Assembly: GCA_015522625.1 (NCBI GenBank)
Contig: WALX01000085.1
Coordinates: 1-34,298, forward strand
Source: Candidatus Hestiella sp.
Lineage (GTDB): Archaea; Thermoproteota; Thermoprotei_A; Sulfolobales; Acidilobaceae
Reading direction: 5' to 3'
DNA: 34,298 nucleotides
Part shown: positions 7,862 through 15,114 of the stretch, piece after piece
Layout of the letters: each line of letters begins with the position of its first letter
Position numbering within the stretch: position 1 is the stretch's first letter
Notes under the pieces: model-generated
Database searches by the model: none
What the model saw: the letters and a program-made list of their open reading frames with translations, nothing else
What the model was told of the DNA's origin: nothing
Translations under genes and position numbers: made by a program

Positions 7862-8971
7862 TTAGCACAAAAAGTATATTTTAACCTTTCTGCCACCTTT
7901 TAGTTCATAATCCCTGCACACACTACCATAGTCCGACATAGCTTCAAGATATTTGTAGATTCCCTTTAATGAATACGCGTTGAGATCTTGCCATATTTCA
8001 TACGCAGTTCTTTTTCTTCCATCAGAAAGGAGCTTAGTGATTTCCTCCTCTATCTTACCTTTTTTTGCCTTAATTGTATACCTTTTTCTCGCACCTGTAA
8101 CGATTGCAATGCCATCCCCATTCACCTTTGCCATGGCATATCCCGTTGCGGCAAGCGGCTTGGCACTAATGCCTTTTTTAGCCAGGTCTATCATAGATTC
8201 TAATACCTCTTGGAAAGAAACACTGCAAACTTTTATCTTATACCTTGCAAACTTTATTATCTTAGGACCCTGTACTTTCCTTAGCTTCACAGCAACGATT
8301 TCATATTCTCGAAAGTCTTCCATTGCATTTTTGATTTCATAAAACCCCTTGCTTATGGAATAGACAAGCAGCCCGGATTCTGCCGGTATGTATATCTTAT
8401 CTTCCTTGGGCATTTTTTCATATAATTCAAAGGATATAGTCTTTAGGCCCTCGATTGTAAAGGGGTCTTCGTATGATATTGGGAAGCCTTTTGAGTTTTC
8501 GTTGTTGAATTCTATCCTAGCACCAATCTTAGAGAGTGTTAACAGGTCTTCCGGGCTAATATTCTCCGGGTCTATATTAACTAAGGTACGTTTCCCAAAA
8601 CTCCTAGCATAATAGGCCAAAGAAATGGTAAAATCTTCAACGTAACTAGTCTTAATATCATTATATTCTATGTTAGATAAAATAACCGAGGAGGCCCTAT
8701 CAGCGTAACTTCCAGTAGGGTTCCGTGTTTCTAGCTTTGTCTTAACTTCATTAATTTTCCTGAGTGGAGTCAGTCCCTCTCCTAACGTGATTATGTTTCT
8801 AAAAGGAAGCATCTCTTTATATCTCCAGATGGTTGGATTCTTTGAATCCACCTTCCAGGCGTTTCTAAAATAGACAACCTGCATTTGCCCTCCGCACTTT
8901 GGACACTTGGCTATGTATCTTGGGGTTTCATAACCACACTTTATGCATTTAAAGTAGTAGACTTTACTCAT
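7862..8971 (-). CDS. Threonine-synthase-like pseudoenzyme with zinc ribbon and C-terminal winged helix
   Basis: 369 aa. The N-terminus has a zinc ribbon (C9, C12, C23, C26) as in archaeal threonine synthases, then LGEGLTPL, the hallmark threonine-synthase substrate-loop motif. The segment that normally reads NPTGSFKDRG is NPTGSYADRA, so the lysine that forms the Schiff base with PLP is alanine 90. The phosphate-binding SGNTS-type loop is also gone (YVEDFTISLAYYAR). The C-terminal 70 residues (EEEITKLLSDGRKRTAYEIW to the end) look like an added winged helix. It therefore cannot be a normal PLP enzyme; a ligand-sensing regulator is a reasonable guess. Start ATG 8971 with GGGCGG upstream. The next gene downstream on the same strand is the ThermoDBP-like protein. 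Confidence 0.75.
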   Translation of the reverse strand: MSKVYYFKCIKCGYETPRYIAKCPKCGGQMQVVYFRNAWKVDSKNPTIWRYKEMLPFRNIITLGEGLTPLRKINEVKTKLETRNPTGSYADRASSVILSNIEYNDIKTSYVEDFTISLAYYARSFGKRTLVNIDPENISPEDLLTLSKIGARIEFNNENSKGFPISYEDPFTIEGLKTISFELYEKMPKEDKIYIPAESGLLVYSISKGFYEIKNAMEDFREYEIVAVKLRKVQGPKIIKFARYKIKVCSVSFQEVLESMIDLAKKGISAKPLAATGYAMAKVNGDGIAIVTGARKRYTIKAKKGKIEEEITKLLSDGRKRTAYEIWQDLNAYSLKGIYKYLEAMSDYGSVCRDYELKGGRKVKIYFLC

Positions 8972-9055
8972 AATTTTCCGCCCTTTCTCTTGTTTTGTAT
9001 AAAATTGAAGTAATTTATTATTTGCCTTGACTTAGTGATCTGCCCTTTAGCGAAG

Positions 9056-9070
9056 CGAAAAATTAATAAT
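9056..9070 (+). promoter_or_regulatory. Promoter of the tRNA-Asp gene
   Basis: CGAAAAATTAATAAT, a BRE-like CGAAA followed by an AT-rich TATA element, about 35 bases before the mature 5' end. A start near 9089 would give a short 5' leader removed by RNase P. Confidence 0.5.
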
Positions 9071-9100
9071 CCATCTTGATGTAGAAGATTATGGGTATAA

Positions 9101-9193
9101 GCCGCGGTCGTATAGTCTGGCCTAGTATGCGGGCCTGTCAAGAGAAAATCTCACAGACAGCCCGTGACCCGGGTTCAAATCCCGGCCGCGGCG
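9101..9193 (+). tRNA. tRNA-Asp (anticodon GTC) with 18-nt intron
   Basis: A complete cloverleaf can be folded by hand. The acceptor stem GCCGCGG (9101-9107) pairs with CCGCGGC (9186-9192), with discriminator G at 9193. The T arm is CCGGG-TTCAAAT-CCCGG. The anticodon stem is CGGGC (9130-9134) with GCCCG (9160-9164). The loop after splicing is C-U-GUC-A-A, with anticodon GTC at 9137-9139. An intron of 18 nt (9141-9158) sits at the canonical 37/38 position. CCA is not encoded. The G-C-rich stems contrast with the AT-rich surroundings, as expected for a thermophile. Confidence 0.96.
9141..9158 (+). other. tRNA-Asp intron with strict bulge-helix-bulge
   Basis: The intron is AGAGAAAAUCUCACAGAC. 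It forms its own hairpin GAGA/UCUC. The 4-bp central helix is CUGU (9135-9138) with ACAG (9153-9156). The 3-nt bulges are CA|A on the 5' side and AC|A on the 3' side, the strict hBHBh' geometry cut by the archaeal splicing endonuclease. Confidence 0.92.
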
Positions 9194-9263
9194 CTAATGA
9201 GGATTTAGCTATGCGTTATTTTCTACAATTTCATAATATGGCCTATTTTAAAGGTCATATCTA

Positions 9264-10313
9264 TTAAAGTTCTATCAATAGGGATTCGTATTCTTCCTTG
9301 CTTAGTTTTATGAGAGAAGACATTATAACAGACCTAAGGTTATGCATTTCTATTTTTAATAACGTCAAGGTGGCTGCAATAAGCGCTGGTGTAAACGGAT
9401 AATACTTGTATGTAGCTTCTGAATTCTTCTTAGATACCATAATAGAGCTCACCCTGATCGAGTCTATTATTTCTTCCAGGCTTTTGCCTTCAACAGAAAT
9501 ATATTTGAAGAAATTTTTTATAGACGAGGCCAATGCCATCGTATCCCCTGATTCTCTCTCATATATTGTAAAGAGTTCATTCCAGCTTATGTTGCACACG
9601 TTTACATTGCCTAAAATGAGCTCTAGGATCTTGGCTGGTATCTTTAACATAGAAGATTGTATTAAACCTAAAGCCATCCTACCTTCTATCATGGGGCAAA
9701 TTATTTTTTTTGTATAGTCCTTGTCAATACTAGATAATTTTTTCATTGCGCTAGAGTAGAGTTGGGGGATTGCCATTAAGGAATACCAAGGAAACACGTT
9801 TGGGTTTTTGGTTTCATTGTATATGGACGATGCATCGTTAACTATATTATAAATCCTTTTGTATCTTAACGAAACTTCAAGGAACATCTGCAATCCAGCC
9901 AAGGAATCAGGTTCTGCTAATATTTTATCAAGGTAAGAGTGATCCCAAAGTAATGATGCCAAATTATCCTTGTCTACCTGCCTTCCTTCGACTAAATTTT
10001 TTGCAACTAAAAGTGCGTCGTTAATTTCATCTTCTATGGCAAAGGATTGGGTCAATTCCAGCGCGTCTTTAGGAACGTATTTAGAAATGCTATCAACAAG
10101 CTTGTAAAACTCCCTTATAAGTCCTTTTTCGATATCTTCTGCGCTTTTTGCTTCAGTAAGGGACTTGTATTTCGTATCCCTGAGCGCAACATAGATGTCG
10201 CTTAGCGAAGGAGAGATTTCTTTAAGCCTCTTTGTTGGGATTAGGGATGATTTAAGATATCTTAGCTTTGGAATTATTTGGGCATATGATGATGGATCTC
10301 CCAAAGGATTCAC
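9264..10313 (-). CDS. atpC: A-type ATP synthase subunit C (AC39/d-like)
   Basis: 349 aa, the usual size of the V/A-ATPase AC39 family, which links the rotor ring to the central stalk. N-terminal YAQIIPKLRYLKSSLIP followed by SLSDIYVALRDTKYKSL matches the family's first repeat (Y-x-x-x-x-x-R-L-x-x-x-L, then L-x-x-T-x-Y). The C-terminus PFTPALIAATLTLLKIEMHN continuing LRSVI matches the last repeat (LLAYLL-K-x-E-x-x-NLR). The protein is almost all helical with no membrane segment. It starts with GTG at 10313, overlapping the stop of the upstream gene by four bases (GTGA). No other ATP synthase subunit except the H-like one is in the window, so the operon appears split. Confidence 0.75.
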   Translation of the reverse strand: MNPLGDPSSYAQIIPKLRYLKSSLIPTKRLKEISPSLSDIYVALRDTKYKSLTEAKSAEDIEKGLIREFYKLVDSISKYVPKDALELTQSFAIEDEINDALLVAKNLVEGRQVDKDNLASLLWDHSYLDKILAEPDSLAGLQMFLEVSLRYKRIYNIVNDASSIYNETKNPNVFPWYSLMAIPQLYSSAMKKLSSIDKDYTKKIICPMIEGRMALGLIQSSMLKIPAKILELILGNVNVCNISWNELFTIYERESGDTMALASSIKNFFKYISVEGKSLEEIIDSIRVSSIMVSKKNSEATYKYYPFTPALIAATLTLLKIEMHNLRSVIMSSLIKLSKEEYESLLIEL

Positions 10314-10657
10314 CTTTGAAGCAATTCTTTAATCTTATCTGTTACTTGCTCAACGGCCTTGATATGGTTTTCTTTGCTAAGAGCTTCTATTTGAAGTAGC
10401 TCCTCTTCTTCCTTCTTTTTATATTTTTCTCTAAGTTCCTTGAGGACTTCTTTATATGATTTTTCTAGCTCCTTTATTGCACTTTTTAAGAACGTTTCTT
10501 TTTCTTTCATGATGCCTCTTCCCAGCTCATCGCTAAGGCTTATGAGTTTACTAGATCCATTTCTAGCTTCTTCGTTTAGGGCGTTTAGGGAATCTTCGAA
10601 CCAATTAACCACATCTACCATTTTTTCTATATTTGACTTTGCCATAGGGCATCCCAT
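10310..10657 (-). CDS. Probable A-type ATP synthase subunit H/G-like coiled-coil protein
   Basis: 115 aa, nearly all charged coiled coil (KSAIKELEKSYKEVLKELRE to the C-terminal KIKELLQR). Size, composition and the tight overlap with the subunit C gene fit the peripheral-stalk H subunit that pairs with subunit E, but coiled coils carry little family-specific signal and this call rests largely on the neighbour. The ATG at 10657 follows GAAGGAAAG; a second in-frame ATG at 10645 (MAKSNIEK) is also possible. A TATA-like ATAAATATTTAA lies about 45 bases before the first ATG. It is divergent from the cupin gene. Confidence 0.5.
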   Translation of the reverse strand: MGCPMAKSNIEKMVDVVNWFEDSLNALNEEARNGSSKLISLSDELGRGIMKEKETFLKSAIKELEKSYKEVLKELREKYKKKEEEELLQIEALSKENHIKAVEQVTDKIKELLQR

Positions 10658-10739
10658 TAAAATTCTTTCCTTCGGGCGGATAGAAACTATTAAAGGTTAA
10701 ATATTTATATGCTACCTCCTTGCTATGAGCCTTAAGAAC

Positions 10740-10747
10740 TTTTAAAG
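10740..10747 (+). promoter_or_regulatory. TATA box for the cupin gene
   Basis: TTTTAAAG about 30 bases before the transcription start expected near 10770, a few bases before the ATG at 10777. The transcript should be essentially leaderless. Confidence 0.5.
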
Positions 10748-10776
10748 TATTTTATCTTTTTCAGCTAAAACAATAC

Positions 10777-11172
10777 ATGGGCGAAAGTATGGAAAGCATA
10801 AAACCAATTGTGAAGAATTATTTGGGGGTCAAGGAAGAAAAATTATCCGAAGACTTCGGAACTGGGGCATATATTAGGTGGTTGCTAAGAGATAGTGATG
10901 GGGCTAAGACCTTTTTCATGAGGTATTTTAGGATTGAAAAAGGTGGCCATATTAATCATCATTTCCATCCATGGGAACATGAGATTTTTGTTTTGGAAGG
11001 AGAGGGTAGGGTAAGGATAGGGTCAAAGGTGTATAAGGTCTCTAAGGGGAACTTTATTTTCATTCCTCCCAACGTTGACCATGAGTATTGGGCTGATACC
11101 GAAATGAGGTTTCTTTGCATGATTCCATCGAAGCCCACAGCAGAGAAATTAGATAAGCCAATAAACATCTAA
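10777..11172 (+). CDS. Cupin-domain protein
   Basis: 131-aa single-domain cupin. The first metal-binding motif is HHFHPWEHEIFVLEGEG (two His and one Glu), and the second is GNFIFIPPNVDHEY (third His). With these four ligands it should bind a divalent metal. Substrate unknown: such small cupins include sugar isomerases, dioxygenases and sensors. The ATG at 10777 is placed for a leaderless transcript. The uracil-DNA glycosylase gene begins 11 bases after its stop, so the two are probably co-transcribed. Confidence 0.85.
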   Translation: MGESMESIKPIVKNYLGVKEEKLSEDFGTGAYIRWLLRDSDGAKTFFMRYFRIEKGGHINHHFHPWEHEIFVLEGEGRVRIGSKVYKVSKGNFIFIPPNVDHEYWADTEMRFLCMIPSKPTAEKLDKPINI

Positions 11173-11183
11173 AGTGTTTACAA

Positions 11184-11813
11184 ATGTCGGATACCAAGGC
11201 TGATAAGATTAGTGAGTTAAGAGAAAGAATTAAGCGATGTAGGAAGTGTCCTTTATATATGCATAGAAAAAACCCAGTTTTTGGCGAAGGAAGCATAAAT
11301 TCGAGGATAATGTTTATAGGAGAGGCCCCTGGCAGAAATGAGGATATGATTGGAAGGCCGTTTGTTGGATCTGCGGGAAAACTATTAGATGACATCCTTT
11401 CAGAGGTAGGGCTGGCGAGGGAGGATATCTACATAACAAATACAGTTAAGTGTAGGCCTCCAAACAATAGGACACCTTATAAAGAAGAAATAGAAGCGTG
11501 TTTGCCTTATCTTTTAGAAGAAATTTCTATATTATCACCTAAGATAATAGTAACCTTGGGGAGGGTTTCTGGAGAAGCTATTCGCTCAACATTGGGCTTA
11601 AGGTGGCGTGGTATAACTAATGAAAGGAGGGTGGTAAAAGAGATCGAATACGACAGTAAGAAGATAAAACTTTTATCGACTTATCATCCTGCAGCAGCCC
11701 TTTATAAACCGGAGTTGAAGGAGGAATTGAGAAAGGATTTAGGGAGGGTTAAAAAGATCCTTGAAGAGGAAGGAAAGGAAAGGAGAAGGACACTTTACGA
11801 CTTTTTTACCTAG
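11184..11813 (+). CDS. Family 4 uracil-DNA glycosylase with Fe-S cluster
   Basis: Removes uracil from DNA after cytosine deamination, a frequent lesion at high temperature. 209 aa. The four cluster cysteines are C19, C22, C90 and C106. Motif 1 is GEAPG at 46-50 with downstream GRPFVGSAG. NTVKCRPPNNR is the typical segment after motif 1, and HPAA with H168 is the leucine/intercalation-region motif. The C-terminus is a basic helix. The ATG at 11184 follows the cupin stop by 11 bases without a clear Shine-Dalgarno site. No frameshift or truncation seen. Confidence 0.92.
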   Translation: MSDTKADKISELRERIKRCRKCPLYMHRKNPVFGEGSINSRIMFIGEAPGRNEDMIGRPFVGSAGKLLDDILSEVGLAREDIYITNTVKCRPPNNRTPYKEEIEACLPYLLEEISILSPKIIVTLGRVSGEAIRSTLGLRWRGITNERRVVKEIEYDSKKIKLLSTYHPAAALYKPELKEELRKDLGRVKKILEEEGKERRRTLYDFFT

Positions 11814-11970
11814 CCTTTTATTACACAATTCATCTCATGCTAATTGACCCTCTCAGCTCTAAAGGGTAAGATTTTCTGTTGTAATAGCATCCCTGCGTAG
11901 CACTATGCTTTGCCTTGGCTATTATGGTTTCATTGGTCTTAACTGTTATTTGACTATGATAATTCTATAT

Positions 11971-13884
11971 TTAGCTTCCTGCCTTTCTATATCCTCTTAT
12001 AACGAAGGTGAGGGCTATTAGTATCCCTAAAGAGATGCCTATTATAAGGTACAGTATTTCAAATGCAATGCTGAAAGGATTTGATGATATGTATACATAA
12101 TTGCTTGTATTGCCACCATTTAAGGCCAATACCCCCATGTACCATATCAAGGAATCTATAACTGCTATTTCCATTATGTTTAGCGCACTTGCTGGGTCTT
12201 TTTTAATTATTTGCTTTGCATAACTCATATACGATCCATCTATTGAGCTTTCCAACCCTCTAGAGGCTAGCTGGGAGCTAATCAAGTTGAACTCATTCTG
12301 TAGCTCCTTTGTATAGCTGTTTGTTATTACTGGGTATGAGGTACCTATAACTACGAAGATAATATTGAGTGAGTTTTGCAGAGCATCTTCATATATACCA
12401 ATGGCAGCCGTATAATATCCTTTCTTTAGCAAGGAATTTGCATATGTTAAAAGAAAGTCCAGGTTGTCTTTCATGGCGTTTAGCTGGTTTGCTTCTTCTA
12501 CATTCCCTATTGAGACGAATTGTTTTATGTAATATTCGATTAGAGAATCCGCGTAGTTTATGGCAGTCTCTGTGAAAGCGGATGAAGATAGGGCGGTTGT
12601 CTTTATTAATGAAGGTGTTATGTAGGGTGGCATAGAGGCCGATGATAGGGCTGCGTCAGCCCAAGACAAGGCGCTGTCGAGCCTAGCGTTAATATAGGCT
12701 AAGTTTTGGGCTGCTAGGCTTAAAGAAATACCTGAAGTACCCTTTACTAATGATTCTAGGTACTTGGCATTGTATATGGTGTCTGCTATTCTGCTGAAGG
12801 CTACAGACAAAAGTTCCTGTCCATAAAGCGTGTCTACGTTAGAATAATTAATGAGTTTCGACTCTAGGTCTTCTGCTTTATTAATTATTTTGTTTGCAGT
12901 TTTAATTATAAATGCTGTCGGAAAGGTAGTGCCATTTTTCGAAATTCTATACAACCATATAGTATAGTTTACGGTGAGTGCGTCATAGTAGGAAGTGAAG
13001 GCATAGCTAGCTGATGCATAGGGAGTCTCATTTAGGTCTTTATAAGACAGATAGATATCGTTTTTTGTGTTGTTTATTAGTTCATATACGTTTGCCTTCA
13101 ATAGGGTTTGGTTCGGCAGGTAAGCTATGGTTCGGTTAATTATGTTTAATATCCCTTTGGTCCTGTTTATAAAAAACAGGCTGGCCTTCCTCATATTCAT
13201 ATTGAAATAAGTATTGTTCCCTATGCTTATGTTTATCATATACGGAGTTGAATTGTAGATCTTTTCTATACCAGCTATTATTCCAGGTATCGGAGCATAT
13301 TTTTTGCAAAATCCAGCACCACTAGATATCAAGTTTCCTATAGGGAAGGCAATTGTTAGGTTGTTTTTTGATGCAGCCATGCACTTCTCTTGTAGCCCTC
13401 CAATAGGTCCAGAGAGTCCGGAGGGACTTACAGCCCCAGTTATTGTAAATTTGTGCAATGCAGTAGTATTAAGGCCATTTGCTAGTCCATAGGTCGCTAG
13501 CATCACACCAAAGCTACCACTCGGCCCGGATATAGTTCCTGATGCATTGATAGATATTTTGAGGTTATAATCGTGGTAGTTGAGCCCAGAATATAGCATA
13601 GCTACAATGAAGGCCATCTTCATGCTATAAATTGTAGAGGGCTGAACAGTGCCATTACTTGTTACGGTTACCTCTCCACTACCTGGGTAGGAAAGGATTA
13701 TGGTTGTATTAATTACTGCTCCTTTGTTAGTCCCAATAACCGCCGGTAAGTATACCCACGTTGACCTGCTCCAGCCACTTTGTGAGGCCTTTGCAACTGG
13801 AGATGCAAGTGGAGATAAAAGGAATAGCGAGACAAGCAACATTACGATGATCCCTAGCATCTTTCCTTCTTTTTTCAGATTCAA
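11971..13884 (-). CDS. Membrane-anchored extracellular Lon-like (S16/COG1750-type) serine protease
   Basis: 637 aa from the TTG at 13884. A signal peptide (MLGIIVMLLVSLFLLSPLAS) is followed by a Lon-type proteolytic domain: GPSGS with candidate nucleophile S122, and GPIGGLQEKCMAAS with the dyad lysine K167, matching Lon's GPSAG and GGLKEK. The next 400 residues are Ser/Thr/Asn-rich, helical and carry many N-glycosylation sequons. A C-terminal helix (ILYLIIGISLGILIALTFVI) with basic tail anchors it in the membrane, domain outside. There is no AAA+ domain, so it acts ATP-independently on the cell surface. The frame opens at TTG 13902, but the shared TATA box at 13904-13911 favours a leaderless start at 13884. 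Confidence 0.8.
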   Translation of the reverse strand: MNLKKEGKMLGIIVMLLVSLFLLSPLASPVAKASQSGWSRSTWVYLPAVIGTNKGAVINTTIILSYPGSGEVTVTSNGTVQPSTIYSMKMAFIVAMLYSGLNYHDYNLKISINASGTISGPSGSFGVMLATYGLANGLNTTALHKFTITGAVSPSGLSGPIGGLQEKCMAASKNNLTIAFPIGNLISSGAGFCKKYAPIPGIIAGIEKIYNSTPYMINISIGNNTYFNMNMRKASLFFINRTKGILNIINRTIAYLPNQTLLKANVYELINNTKNDIYLSYKDLNETPYASASYAFTSYYDALTVNYTIWLYRISKNGTTFPTAFIIKTANKIINKAEDLESKLINYSNVDTLYGQELLSVAFSRIADTIYNAKYLESLVKGTSGISLSLAAQNLAYINARLDSALSWADAALSSASMPPYITPSLIKTTALSSSAFTETAINYADSLIEYYIKQFVSIGNVEEANQLNAMKDNLDFLLTYANSLLKKGYYTAAIGIYEDALQNSLNIIFVVIGTSYPVITNSYTKELQNEFNLISSQLASRGLESSIDGSYMSYAKQIIKKDPASALNIMEIAVIDSLIWYMGVLALNGGNTSNYVYISSNPFSIAFEILYLIIGISLGILIALTFVIRGYRKAGS

Positions 13885-13892
13885 TTTTAAGC

Positions 13893-13919
13893 CCCCACAC
13901 AATCTATATTTTTGTGGGG
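13893..13919. promoter_or_regulatory. Symmetric bidirectional promoter/operator
   Basis: Inverted repeat CCCCACA-N13-TGTGGGG (arms 13893-13899 and 13913-13919) framing one TATA element, CTATATTT (AAATATAG on the other strand). Its centre is about 25 bases from the minus-strand start codon (13884) and the plus-strand start codon (13933), so both transcripts should be leaderless. The G/C arms flank TATA where BRE contacts or a repressor would lie. Confidence 0.6.
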
Positions 13920-13932
13920 AGTTTTAGCTTAA

Positions 13933-14451
13933 ATGGTGGTAGCATTGGGAGGGAAGAAGCAAAATAAGGTTAAGGAAGCTGGATCAGATGCTAAGGCATC
14001 GGCCGTTAAGGAACTTAAGATAGTTGCTACGCAAGTTATTACAAAGGAGAAGGTGTTGCAAACACCAAGGCTTATATCTCTTCTTTATTTAATTAAAAGG
14101 TTTGATACTATTCATGAGAGAACCCTCCAGTTTATAATGAACTATCTGCAAGAGAAGGGGGCAGAATTGGGGTACAAATTTACAAAGCTTGGAAATGATC
14201 CCTATAGTCCGTCTTTAAAAAACGATATAGTTGCATTATTGTATACAGGCCTAGCCGAGGCCGAGCCTAGGTATAGAAAGATAAGGGTTACGAGTGATGG
14301 TAGGGAGGCACTAGAAAGCATCTCTGTGCCCAGCTCTTTCAGAGAATTGCTTGAAACAAATTTCAACGAAATAAAAAGTAAGGCTTCGATGATAGATGCT
14401 GAGATAGACTTTGGGATTAGAAAATCTAATAAGTTGCTCAAAAAGCGGTAA
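13933..14451 (+). CDS. Predicted winged-helix protein, function unknown
   Basis: 172 aa. A lysine-rich, probably disordered N-terminus of about 35 residues is followed by helices (LISLLYLIKRF) and a segment GNDPYSPSLKNDIVALLYTG that recalls the YGPYS-x-x-L-x-x-D-L-x-x-L-x-x-x-G signature of YwgA/SocA-type winged-helix proteins. TSDGREALE after a basic strand is the wing-like end. No enzyme motif. The ATG at 13933 sits about 25 bases from the shared TATA box with no Shine-Dalgarno, so the mRNA is probably leaderless. It is divergent from the secreted protease and followed by an HTH regulator; either could control the shared promoter, but that is inference. Confidence 0.6.
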   Translation: MVVALGGKKQNKVKEAGSDAKASAVKELKIVATQVITKEKVLQTPRLISLLYLIKRFDTIHERTLQFIMNYLQEKGAELGYKFTKLGNDPYSPSLKNDIVALLYTGLAEAEPRYRKIRVTSDGREALESISVPSSFRELLETNFNEIKSKASMIDAEIDFGIRKSNKLLKKR

Positions 14452-14513
14452 TTTTTAAGGATTTAACCCCATAATATTATCTTAACCTCTTATTATTTCT
14501 AGAGGCTAAAATA

Positions 14514-14903
14514 GTGCCGGTGTTTATTTGGATGACAAAATACGTCCACCTGTTGGGCAAAGGTGCAAGAAGAAAAATAATAGAAATACTTGCGAATTCC
14601 AGAGGCGTAAGGTTGTTGGCTGCAGAGTTAAGCATCACACCAGCAGCTGTAAGCAAGTATCTATCAGGGGCAACTCATCCTTCAGACATAGTTTTAGAGA
14701 AGGCTATAGAGATAGCTAATGAAGATGAGATAGTGGCAATAACGAAAATAATAGAAGATGAGTTCTTGGAAGGTTTAAGTAGTTTTATAGAGTGGGGTTA
14801 TAGAAGGAACACCATTGATTTAAGGTTTTATAAAAAGCTGAATAGCTTGGTGGCAAGGGTGGGTTTGGTCACCTTAAGCCAAAGGGACATGGCAACCACC
14901 TAA
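14514..14903 (+). CDS. HTH-domain transcriptional regulator (XRE-like)
   Basis: 129 aa. The helix-turn-helix is LLAAELSITPAAVSKYLSG, with the recognition helix SITPAAVSKYL typical of Cro/XRE-type proteins; ATHPSDIVLEKAIEIA completes the fold. The C-terminal half is helical with no recognisable ligand domain. Start: GTG 14514 is the longest; ATG 14532 (MTKYVHLLG) has GGTG nine bases upstream and is an equally good choice. It lies 62 bases after the winged-helix gene on the same strand and may be co-transcribed with it. Target unknown. Confidence 0.75.
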   Translation: MPVFIWMTKYVHLLGKGARRKIIEILANSRGVRLLAAELSITPAAVSKYLSGATHPSDIVLEKAIEIANEDEIVAITKIIEDEFLEGLSSFIEWGYRRNTIDLRFYKKLNSLVARVGLVTLSQRDMATT

Positions 14904-15114
14904 TTTTGCATTTGCTATGTGATCTTCTTGTCCATAGAAGGTGTTTTATGGGATCCTGGGATTGGGTTCCCTTTTAATCCGTATTAAATTAAAAACCTAC
15001 AGCTATTTACAAATAGTTTCTATAAGAAAAGCTTTTAAAAGAAATCACTTACATAAGTTAGTTGTATTCAATATAAAGAAGTGGCCTGTGATAGCTGCCT
15101 AATAGGTGGGGTTC

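Noticed and set aside
14904-15114. A further copy of the structured element upstream of the antiporter
   Set aside because: It has small hairpins (CTATTT-AC-AAATAG and a GGGATCC-like repeat), but the order and sequence do not match copies B and C.
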